From: Streptomyces halstedii
GTDB lineage: Bacteria > Actinomycetota > Actinomycetes > Streptomycetales > Streptomycetaceae
Assembly (NCBI GenBank): GCA_000720535.1
Contig: JOAZ01000006.1
Coordinates: 296,744-360,743, forward strand
Direction: 5' to 3'
Length of the DNA: 64,000 nucleotides
A program made the position numbers and the translations under genes. This document shows, one piece after another, positions 50,111 to 57,247 of this stretch; the first letter of the stretch is position 1, and every line of letters begins with the position of its first letter. Below the pieces are notes generated by a model. The model was not told where the DNA came from and did not search any database. It was given only the letters and a program-made list of their open reading frames with translations.

Positions 50111-50734
50111 ATGGCCGGGACCGCAACCCGCTACCTCTACCTCGCCCGGCACGGCGAGGCGCTGCCGGACGAGTCCGGGCTCACGGATACCGGACGGCGC
50201 CAGGCGGAACTCCTCGGCGAACGGCTCCGGAGCGCTTCCCTCGCCGCCGTCCACCACGGGCCGTTGCCCCGCGCCGCCGAGACGGCCGAGCTGATCGGCG
50301 GGCGCCTGGACGGTGTCCCCCTGCACGTCGCGGAGGAGGCCGGGGACTTCGTCCCGTACGTTCCGCGGCGCGAGGAGTTCCCGCCGAACGCGGCAGAGCG
50401 CTTGCTCGGCTTCCTGGAACAGTTCACGGAGGAGGAGCTGGCTCACGGCCCGGAGCTGACCCGAGCCGCGACGGAGCGGTTCACCGGTCCCGTGGACGGG
50501 GACGAACCCCGCCACGAACTCGTCGTCACCCACGCCTTCCTGGCCGCCTGGCTCGTCCGGGACGCCCTCGACGCACCCCCGTGGCGCTGGATGGGCCTGA
50601 ACCACGCCAACGCGGCACTCACCGTCATCCGGTACGCCCCCGACCGGCCCGCCGACGTCATGACCGTCAACGACATGGGGCACCTGCCGCCGGAAATGCG
50701 CTGGACCGGCTTCCCGCCGGAGTCGCGCATCTGA
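50111..50734 (+). CDS. Histidine phosphatase family protein (phosphoglycerate mutase-like)
   Basis: A 207-residue phosphatase with the catalytic RHG motif (YLARHGEALPDESGLTDTGR) and the second His late in VVTHAFLAAWLVRD. The family acts on phosphoesters such as phosphoglycerate, phosphosugars or RNA ends. Length and the TDTGRRQAELLGERL region match the short bacterial broad-specificity group. Start ATG at 50111, 9 bp after GAGGACG. It lies after a CACCGA repeat and before a 13-bp repeat array. No clear operon partner. Confidence 0.85.
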   Translation: MAGTATRYLYLARHGEALPDESGLTDTGRRQAELLGERLRSASLAAVHHGPLPRAAETAELIGGRLDGVPLHVAEEAGDFVPYVPRREEFPPNAAERLLGFLEQFTEEELAHGPELTRAATERFTGPVDGDEPRHELVVTHAFLAAWLVRDALDAPPWRWMGLNHANAALTVIRYAPDRPADVMTVNDMGHLPPEMRWTGFPPESRI

Positions 50735-50894
50735 ACCGGGGCGGACGAACCGGGGCGGCTGCGCGAACCGCGTGACCGATCCTGACGACCGAAACGGGCG
50801 ACCGAACCGCGCGACCGGTCCTGACGACCAAACCGGGCAAGCGAACCTCGCGACCGAAACGCGCGACCGAACCGGGCGGCTGAACCGGGCCCGC
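50733..50894. repeat. Ten 13-bp tandem repeats seeded at the phosphatase stop codon
   Basis: From 50765 ten units of exactly 13 bp follow one another (GAACCGCGTGACC, GATCCTGACGACC, GAAACGGGCGACC, GAACCGCGCGACC and so on), with a 39-bp higher order repeat. Two 14-bp precursors (GAACCGGGGCGGAC, GAACCGGGGCGGCT) begin at 50733, inside the TGA stop of the preceding gene. Confidence 0.88.
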
Positions 50895-50975
50895 AGCCCT
50901 CACGGTCACCCGGACGGATGGTTTACGGAGCGGCGGCCCCTCAGTACCGAGTGGTGCGCCCGGGAGTTCGTGATC

Positions 50976-52565
50976 ATGCGACGCGTGATCTCTGTACACC
51001 GCACCTCATCGCGCGGCCGCCGGCTGCTGCTGGCCTCGGGGCTCGCCGCCGCCGCGGCCCTCGTGTCATCGCTGCCCGCCGGACCACCGGCACGGGCCGC
51101 CTCGGTCGCGGCCCCCGCCCCGGACCGCCCCACGACCACCGCCGAACAACGCACCGCCGCCTGGCTGGGCGCGCACGGGGCCGAGGCGCGGGCGGCCGAC
51201 CGCTTCTTCCGGGACCTGCCCAAGGGCGGTGACCTGCACAACCACCTCTCGGGTGCGGTCCGCACCGAATACCTCATCAAGCTCGCCGCCGACGACGGTC
51301 TGTGTATCGACGCCACCATGACCGCTGTCGCGCCCCCCTGCGGGCCCGGCAAGCGCCCCGCCGCCGACGCTCTCACCGATGCCGCGTTCCGGCAGAGCAT
51401 CGTCCGGGCCTGGTCCATGCAGGACTTCCCGCAGGGCGAGTCCGGGCACGACCACTTCTTCGACACCTTCGGCAAGTTCGGCGCGGCGACCGCACACCGC
51501 GGAAAGATGCTGGCCGATGTGGCGGGCACCGCGGCCGTCCAGAACCAGAGCTATCTGGAGACGATGGTCAGCCCGGCCTCGGCGGGAGCCAAGAAGCTCG
51601 CCGACGAGGTCGGGTGGGACCCGGACTTCGCCGCCCTGCACAACAAGCTGCTCGCCGGGGGCCGGCTCGACCAGCTGATCACCGACGCCAAGAAGGAAGC
51701 GGACGCCTCCGACACGGAGTTCCGCGAGACGGCGCGCTGTGCCACCGCCACCCCCTCCCCGGCCTGCCGGATCACGGTGCGCTGGATCTCCCAGGTCTCC
51801 CGCAACAGCGCCCCGGAGCGCGTCTTCACCCAGATCGCCCTGGGCCTGCGCCTGGCCGAACGCGACCAGCGGTTCGTCGCGGTGAACCTGGTGCAGCCGG
51901 AGGACGGCGCGATCTCCCTGCGGGACTACCGCCTCCAGATGCGCATGCTGGACTACCTCCACGGGGTCTATCCGCGCGCCCACATCACCCTGCACGCGGG
52001 CGAACTCGTCCCCGGGCTGGTGAAGCCGGAGGACCTCACCTTCCACATCGACGACGCCGTGCGCACCGGTCAGGCGGAGCGGATCGGCCACGGTGTCGAC
52101 CTGGTCCACGAGGACGGCTGGCGTCGGCTGGCCCGCGACATGGCCCGCCGCCAGATCGCGGTGGAGGTCCCGCTCACCAGCAACGCCCAGATCCTCCAGG
52201 TGGAGGGCGCCGAGCACCCCTTCCCGATCTACCGGGCGTACGGGGTCCCCGTGGTGCTGTCCACGGACGACCCGGGGGTCTCACGGGGCGACATCGGCCA
52301 GGAGTACCAGCGCGCGGCACGCACCTACGCCCTCGGCTACCCCGAGCTGAAGGACCTGGCGCGGGCTTCGCTGGAGTACTCCTTCCTGCCGGGCCGCAGC
52401 CTGTGGCGGGACGCGCCGGTGCGCAAGGGGTTCCGGCCGGTCGAGGAGTGCCGCGTACCGCAGTCGGACCGCTGCGAGCGCCTGCTGGCCGCGAGCCCGA
52501 AGGCCCGGCTGGAGTGGCGCCAGGAACGGGCCTTCCAGACGTTCGAGGCCCGGTACGCGGGATGA
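50976..52565 (+). CDS. Secreted adenosine deaminase-like enzyme (ADGF/CECR1 type)
   Basis: A 529-residue exported protein. The signal is basic (RRVISVHRTSSRGRRLLLAS) then hydrophobic to about residue 45 (ARA). The deaminase domain has DLHNHLSGA (metal-binding HxH), ITLHAGEL, ERIGHGVDL and VVLSTDDPG, the four zinc-site motifs of adenosine/AMP deaminases. Length and C-terminal extension fit secreted ADGF-like proteins. It would convert adenosine or related compounds outside the cell. Start ATG at 50976 with GGGAG about 11 bp upstream; the upstream in-frame extension is the repeat array. Confidence 0.85.
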   Translation: MRRVISVHRTSSRGRRLLLASGLAAAAALVSSLPAGPPARAASVAAPAPDRPTTTAEQRTAAWLGAHGAEARAADRFFRDLPKGGDLHNHLSGAVRTEYLIKLAADDGLCIDATMTAVAPPCGPGKRPAADALTDAAFRQSIVRAWSMQDFPQGESGHDHFFDTFGKFGAATAHRGKMLADVAGTAAVQNQSYLETMVSPASAGAKKLADEVGWDPDFAALHNKLLAGGRLDQLITDAKKEADASDTEFRETARCATATPSPACRITVRWISQVSRNSAPERVFTQIALGLRLAERDQRFVAVNLVQPEDGAISLRDYRLQMRMLDYLHGVYPRAHITLHAGELVPGLVKPEDLTFHIDDAVRTGQAERIGHGVDLVHEDGWRRLARDMARRQIAVEVPLTSNAQILQVEGAEHPFPIYRAYGVPVVLSTDDPGVSRGDIGQEYQRAARTYALGYPELKDLARASLEYSFLPGRSLWRDAPVRKGFRPVEECRVPQSDRCERLLAASPKARLEWRQERAFQTFEARYAG

Positions 52566-52610
52566 CGGGCCGTTAGGCAAGGGCGAAGTCGCCCCGGGAG
52601 ACGGACCAGA

Positions 52611-52645
52611 GGGGCGGTCAGGCCTGTCGGAGGCCCGGCCGCCCC
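52611..52645 (+). terminator. Hairpin after the deaminase gene
   Basis: GGGGCGG and CCGCCCC with inner GGCC/GGCC pairing form an imperfect stem 46 bp after the deaminase stop. No T tract follows, so termination is uncertain. Confidence 0.4.
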
Positions 52646-52746
52646 CGGTCACGTACGGGAGCGGACAGCCGCCCCCGCGTATGAACGGGCGAAGGGCGAC
52701 ACCCCGAGTGGCGGGGAGCGGTGCCCCGGGGCCGGAACCAGCCGGA

Positions 52747-53226
52747 TCACCCCGTCGGCCACTCCCTCGGCGACTCCGCCGGCAATTCCACCTCCGGCTT
52801 CCAGGCGCACTCGACCCACAGCAGCTTGCCGTCCTGTCCCGGCAGCCCCTCGCCCACCGGGCAGACGCCCCACCTCTCCGCCCAGAGGGTGACCAGGTGC
52901 AGGCCCCGCCCGTGCTCGGCCATGGCCGCCGGTGTCTCCACACTCCAGCCGAACGGCGCCGGGATGTGCGGATCGGTGTCGCGGACGCCGATCCTGACGC
53001 GCTGCCGCCCGGCCCCGCACACCCTGAGCGAATACGCGCCCTTGGAGTGCAGATACGCGTTGGTGACCAGCTCGCTGGCCAGCAGTTCGGCGGTGTCGAC
53101 GAGTTCGGCCATGCCGTGCGCGCGCAGGGCGGCCTTCAGGGTGGAACGGGCCACCCCGGGGGCGCGGGGATCTCGGGGAAGGTGGAGGGTGTAGGCCCAG
53201 GGCGGCGATACGGTGGCAGTGGGCAT
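52747..53226 (-). CDS. RsbW-like ATP-binding anti-sigma/kinase protein
   Basis: A 159-residue GHKL ATPase of the small RsbW/SpoIIAB-like type. It has the N box ELLASELVTNAYLHS, G1 VRDTDPHIP and G2 EHGRGLHLV, followed by a short C-terminal strand (LLWVECAWKP). Streptomyces encode many such proteins, often next to DUF5753 regulators as here, and few have a known sigma factor partner. Start ATG at 53226 after GGAG. It is divergent from a helix-turn-helix regulator 209 bp away. Confidence 0.85.
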   Translation of the reverse strand: MPTATVSPPWAYTLHLPRDPRAPGVARSTLKAALRAHGMAELVDTAELLASELVTNAYLHSKGAYSLRVCGAGRQRVRIGVRDTDPHIPAPFGWSVETPAAMAEHGRGLHLVTLWAERWGVCPVGEGLPGQDGKLLWVECAWKPEVELPAESPREWPTG

Positions 53227-53341
53227 GGAAGTCTCCGTCCACGGAGGAGGGTTGAGGTGCTCTGCGGTGCCCGGTGACCAGGTCGCTCCGTCGAGCGGGG
53301 TTCTTCCGGGCGGGTGGCCTGAGTCAGACACTAGAGTCGTT

Positions 53342-53396
53342 CAAGGATTACTTGCGCCACACGACCGGAATCCTTGCCCTAAATCACTCGTACGAG
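53342..53396. promoter_or_regulatory. Candidate control sites between the RsbW-like and DUF5753 genes
   Basis: CAAGGATT (53342-53349) and AATCCTTG (53369-53376) form an 8-bp-arm inverted repeat 19 bp apart, and CTCGTACGAG (53387-53396) is a perfect palindrome. GGAAT at 53367 followed 18 bp later by GTA also loosely resembles an ECF-type promoter. The likely regulator is the neighbouring HTH protein. Confidence 0.4.
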
Positions 53397-53434
53397 CGAG
53401 CGGGCCCCCGCAGACGACTCCGAGGAAGGTTCAC

Positions 53435-54286
53435 ATGGCAGGCCGGGCAGCCCCCACAGCGCGCCGCGTCCGACTCGGCGCCGAGCTGCGCAAACTGCGC
53501 GAGCGCGCCGGGATGACCACCACCCAGGCGGCCGCGCTCCTGGGCACGAGCTCGGGCCAGCTGAGCAACATCGAGGTCGCGCGGTTCGGGGTCAGCGCCG
53601 AACGCGTCCGCGTCGCGGCACGCGCCTACTCCTGTACGGACCAGGCGCTCATCGAGGCCCTGGTCGCCCTGACCGGTGAGCGCAGGGGCGGATGGTGGGA
53701 GGAGTACCGGGACAGGCTCCCGGCGAGACTCCTCGACCTGGCGGAGATCGAGCACCACGGCATCAGCCTGCGCGCGGCCTCCGGCCTGCACATCCCCGCC
53801 CTGTTGCAGACGGCCGAGCACGCGCGCGAGGTCCATCGGCAGGCCGTGCCCGCGATGTCACCGCCCGAGATCGAGCACCGCGTGTCGTACGGGATCAAGC
53901 GTCAGGGCGTCCTGTACCGCGACGGTGCCGTCCCTTACCGAGCGGTCGTCCACGAGGCGGCCCTGAGGATGAGGTTCGGCGGCCCCGAGACCGCCCGCAA
54001 CCAGCTCCGGCACCTGCTGGAGCTGGGCGAGTACCCGCACGTCTCGATCCGTGTCGTCCCCTTCACGGTCACGGACTACCCCGGGTCGGGGCAGTCCGTC
54101 TCCTACGTCCAGGGATCCGTGCCCGCCCTCGACACCGCACAGCTCGACCAGTCGCACGGACCGGCGTTCGTCGAGTCGGCCGCCCAACTGGAGCAGTACC
54201 GGCTGCTGTTCGACCGCCTCGAAGCCGTGGCACTGCCCGGCCCGGAGTCACGGGACCTCATCCAGGCACTCGTACGGGAGCCGTGA
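53435..54286 (+). CDS. HTH regulator with DUF5753 domain (Scr1 family)
   Basis: A 283-residue DNA-binding protein. The Cro/C1-type helix-turn-helix is at about residues 14-60 (LGAELRKLRERAGMTTTQAA, LGTSSGQLSNIEVARFGVS). The rest is the DUF5753 domain, with EYRDRLPARLLDLAEIEHHG, IPALLQTAEHAR and RVVPFTVTDYPGSGQSV. Such proteins are numerous in Streptomyces and usually pair with a DUF397 protein, which is absent here. Start ATG at 53435 after GAGGAAGG. Divergent from the RsbW-like gene. Confidence 0.85.
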   Translation: MAGRAAPTARRVRLGAELRKLRERAGMTTTQAAALLGTSSGQLSNIEVARFGVSAERVRVAARAYSCTDQALIEALVALTGERRGGWWEEYRDRLPARLLDLAEIEHHGISLRAASGLHIPALLQTAEHAREVHRQAVPAMSPPEIEHRVSYGIKRQGVLYRDGAVPYRAVVHEAALRMRFGGPETARNQLRHLLELGEYPHVSIRVVPFTVTDYPGSGQSVSYVQGSVPALDTAQLDQSHGPAFVESAAQLEQYRLLFDRLEAVALPGPESRDLIQALVREP

Positions 54287-54361
54287 GGGAACGCCCCGCC
54301 GACCGGTCTCGGCCCCTGCTGCGGATGAGACGGCCCGCACACCAGCCCATGCGAAAATCCG

Positions 54362-55270
54362 ATGATGACCTCATCCTCGGAAACGATCGACGCATCGGCG
54401 GCCGGCACCTGGACGCTCGGTGATCTGACGGTCAACCGCATCGGCTTCGGCGCCATGCGGCTCACCCAGCCCGGCCCGGCGTTCTCGAAGGGCCCCTCCG
54501 GCGACCGGGGCAGGTCCATGACGGTCCTGCGCCGGGCGATCGAGCTCGGTGTGAACCACATCGACACCGCCGCCTTCTACTTCTCCCCCCTGCGGTCGGC
54601 CAACGAGCTCATCAACAGCGCCCTGGCCCCCTACGCCGACGACCTGGTGATCACCACCAAGGTCGGCCCCGGACGCGACCCCTCCGGCGTGTGGACGTGG
54701 GCCACCCCTGAGCAGTTGCGCGGCCAGGTCGAGGAGAACCTGCGCCAGCTCGGCCGCGACCACCTGGACGTGGTGAACCTCCGGATCGCGCGCAGCCACC
54801 GGGCGGAATCGGTCGCCGACCACATCGGCGCCCTGGCGGAGCTTCGGGAGGCGGGCCTCATCCGCCACCTGGGCATCTCCAACACCACGGCTGACCAGCT
54901 CGCCGAGGCTCGGAGCATCGCCCCCGTGGTCTGCGTACAGAACAGGTACGGCATCGGGTCCACCCCCGAGGACCAGGCGCTCCTCCGCTCGTGCGGGGAG
55001 CAGGGCATCGCGTTCGTGCCGTTCTACGCCATAGCCGGTGCCGGAGGTGAGGCCGGGACGGGCGGCGGCGAGGGTGAGAGCGACGAGGTGCTGGCCGTCG
55101 CCCGGAACCACGGCGTGACGCCCGCGCAGGTGCGGCTCGCCTGGACGCTCCACCAGGGGCCGCACGTGCTGGCCATCCCCGGCACCGGCAACCCGGACCA
55201 CCTCGCCGAGAACATCGCCGCGGGAGCGGTCCGGCTCACGCCTGACGAACTGGCCCTGCTCGGCTCGTGA
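54362..55270 (+). CDS. Aldo/keto reductase
   Basis: A 302-residue (beta/alpha)8 reductase, NADPH-dependent by family. It has FGAMRLTQPG, the catalytic Asp-Tyr pair in NHIDTAAFYFSP, Lys in ITTKVGPG, and the cofactor region VLAIPGTGNPDHLAEN. The usual catalytic His is replaced by Arg in HLDVVNLRIARSH, a variation I have seen in other actinobacterial members, so activity may be altered. Two starts (54362, 54365) are possible. It is about 75 bp downstream of the DUF5753 gene, a possible but unproven operon. Confidence 0.85.
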   Translation: MMTSSSETIDASAAGTWTLGDLTVNRIGFGAMRLTQPGPAFSKGPSGDRGRSMTVLRRAIELGVNHIDTAAFYFSPLRSANELINSALAPYADDLVITTKVGPGRDPSGVWTWATPEQLRGQVEENLRQLGRDHLDVVNLRIARSHRAESVADHIGALAELREAGLIRHLGISNTTADQLAEARSIAPVVCVQNRYGIGSTPEDQALLRSCGEQGIAFVPFYAIAGAGGEAGTGGGEGESDEVLAVARNHGVTPAQVRLAWTLHQGPHVLAIPGTGNPDHLAENIAAGAVRLTPDELALLGS

Positions 55271-55880
55271 CCGGCCGGGCCCGCGCCGGAACCCCTCCGT
55301 CGGCGGCCGGCTGAGCCCCTCCCTCTTCCGCGCGTCACGCCGCGCGCGGGGCCAAGGTCCGGCTGTCGCGGCCGGCCGGCGACCGGCACGCCGACGGCGA
55401 CATCGAGGTGCCGCCGGACCGCGGCCGACGAAGGAAGGACGAGCGGTCGTTCGCCGAGTAGTCCGGGCCGGCCGCGGGCGAGGCCGACCGAAGGGGCGGC
55501 GGGGCCCCACCCCGAGCCGCTCCGCCCCTCCCCGGCCCGCGCCCTGACGGGGCGTCGGCCGGGAGCCACCGGCGCACTCCCGGCTCCCGAACGGCGCGGA
55601 CGGACAGCCGCCACCCGCCCAACGCCGCAACCGGGCTGATAATCCATGGCCACTGTCGTTGCTAACCGTCACTGAGCGTGATACACAGAGTAACCATGCA
55701 TGGGCACGCAGATCCGTACGTGAGCCGCACGTCAGAGCGGTCGCACCGGTCAAACGTGCGAGATTCGGGTAAAGAGACCCCGGAAGGCGTCGTGCGACGG
55801 CGGTTTCATCAGCGAAGATAGAAGGCGACCCGTTCCGTACGGCGCGGGCGGCGAACTACCCAACAGGGGCGGTGACTTAC
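55271..55880. other. Long gap before the cmd operon, with a possible gene remnant and BldD-like site
   Basis: About 610 bp. 55351-55461 has a short open stretch ending KDERSFAE and a stop with good third-position G/C but no start, a possible gene remnant. TCACTGAGCGTGA at 55669-55681 fits the TNAC-N5-GTNA pattern of BldD sites and lies about 200 bp upstream of the first cmd gene. The sequence from 55640 to 55760 is poorer in G+C, as promoters usually are. Confidence 0.45.
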
Positions 55881-56189
55881 ATGATCCTGGCAGCTGAAAA
55901 GGGCGACATCACCACCATCATCGGCGGAATCGCCCCGAACTGGGGGCCGTTCGGGACCCTGGGCAACGAGGCTCGCATCATGATCGAGGTGGTGATGGCG
56001 GTAGCCATTCTGCTCTGCCTCGGCATCGCGATCTGGGGGGCGGCCAAGCAGCGCATCGGGGCGACGGCCCTGCGTGACACGTTCAGCGCGGAACAGGGCA
56101 AAGGCCTGATCGTGGCGGGCCTGACCGGCGTCTTCATCATCGGGTCGCTGGGAACGCTCTTCACCATCGTCTACGGGATGGCAGTCTGA
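55881..56189 (+). CDS. cmdF: CmdF-like small two-helix membrane protein (VirB2/TrbC-like)
   Basis: A 102-residue membrane protein. After a short start (ILAAEKGDITTIIGGIAPNW) come two transmembrane helices (VVMAVAILLCLGIAIWGAAK, GLIVAGLTGVFIIGSLGTLF), the layout of TrbC/VirB2 pilin-type proteins but without a cleavable signal. First gene of the six-gene cmd operon that, in S. coelicolor, affects differentiation and antibiotic production when deleted. ATG at 55881 rather than the GTG at 55872 because GGGGCGG is better placed. Confidence 0.8.
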   Translation: MILAAEKGDITTIIGGIAPNWGPFGTLGNEARIMIEVVMAVAILLCLGIAIWGAAKQRIGATALRDTFSAEQGKGLIVAGLTGVFIIGSLGTLFTIVYGMAV

Positions 56190-56377
56190 GCGCCCGTCAG
56201 CCCGTTCGCCCCGGGCCCGTCCCCGTTCCCCGCCCGCCTCCACCCATCCGTCCGTAGTGCCCACCGGCAGAGGTTGCGTCCCCTGATGTCGAGTCACCAC
56301 TCCGCGCCCACGCGGGAACCAGCACGGCTACCGTCGTACCAGGCGGCACCGCACACGGCTGAGGGGGCGTACGCGGC

Positions 56378-57247
56378 ATGAGCCACGGCGACGAGCGTGA
56401 CTACAGGAGCGAACCGGGGCCCCGTACGGAGGACCCGTACAGCACCATCGGCGGTACACGCCAGACACGGACCCGCCTCCCCGGCGACGACAACGACGGC
56501 TACGGCCGCCGGCCCGTACGGAACACCCGCTCGCTGGCGATGGTGGTGGGCGTCGTCGTCCTGCTGATCGCGGCCATCGCCCTCGCGAACCTGGGCGGCG
56601 GCGAGGGCAAGGGCTCGGGAGCAAACGGCGGCGGCAAGGACTCCGCCACGGCCGGAACGGGCCCCACGGCCGCCACGGGCACGAAGCCGGTCCAGGGCAA
56701 GAACGGCACGATCGCCGCGGGCTTCGCCCACGACGAGCAGGGGGCCCAGAGCGCGGCGGCGAACTACGCGGTGGCGCTGGGGTCGGCGGAGATGTTCGAC
56801 AAGGCACAGCGCGACGCCATCCTCGACGCGATCATCGCTCCCGCATCCGTCGAACGCTTCCGTACCACTCTGGACACCGCCTACTCGCCCGGCTTCTTCG
56901 CCAACCTCGGCCTCAACGACGACGGTACTGCGCCCGCCGGCTTCACCTTCATCTCACGCACCACCCCGGTGGGCACCAAGGTGGTGAAGGTGGCCGACGG
57001 CCGCACCACCGTCGATGTCTGGTGCACAGGGCTGATCGGCCTGGCGGGGGAGGGGTCGACCAAACCGGTCACAGACGGATGGTTCACCATCACAACGGAA
57101 CTGGAATGGGTCGAAGGGGACTGGAAAATCGTGACTCATTCCCAGAAGGACGGTCCTGCCCCCGTAGACGGCGACAGTCGGGCGTCCAGCGCCGAGGAAA
57201 TCGCCGGCGCTGTCAACGGGTTCGGAGGGTTCACCTATGCCCGGTAG
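56378..57247 (+). CDS. cmdE: CmdE-like bitopic membrane protein (VirB8/TcpC-like)
   Basis: A 289-residue protein with a charged cytoplasmic N-terminus (1-52), one transmembrane helix (LAMVVGVVVLLIAAIALANL, about 53-72), a Gly/Lys-rich linker and an extracytoplasmic domain of about 160 residues (SAAANYAVALGSAEMFDKAQ, TGLIGLAGEGSTKPVTDGWF, TTELEWVEGDWKIVTHS). The NTF2-like tail W..V..DWK is that of VirB8/TcpC proteins. It ends in an 11-bp overlap with the next gene. Part of the T4SS-like cmd operon. Confidence 0.8.
   Translation: MSHGDERDYRSEPGPRTEDPYSTIGGTRQTRTRLPGDDNDGYGRRPVRNTRSLAMVVGVVVLLIAAIALANLGGGEGKGSGANGGGKDSATAGTGPTAATGTKPVQGKNGTIAAGFAHDEQGAQSAAANYAVALGSAEMFDKAQRDAILDAIIAPASVERFRTTLDTAYSPGFFANLGLNDDGTAPAGFTFISRTTPVGTKVVKVADGRTTVDVWCTGLIGLAGEGSTKPVTDGWFTITTELEWVEGDWKIVTHSQKDGPAPVDGDSRASSAEEIAGAVNGFGGFTYAR

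Noticed and set aside
55351-55461. Gene ending KDERSFAE before the cmd operon
   Set aside because: It has good codon bias but no start codon, ribosome binding site or recognisable family; kept only as a possible remnant.
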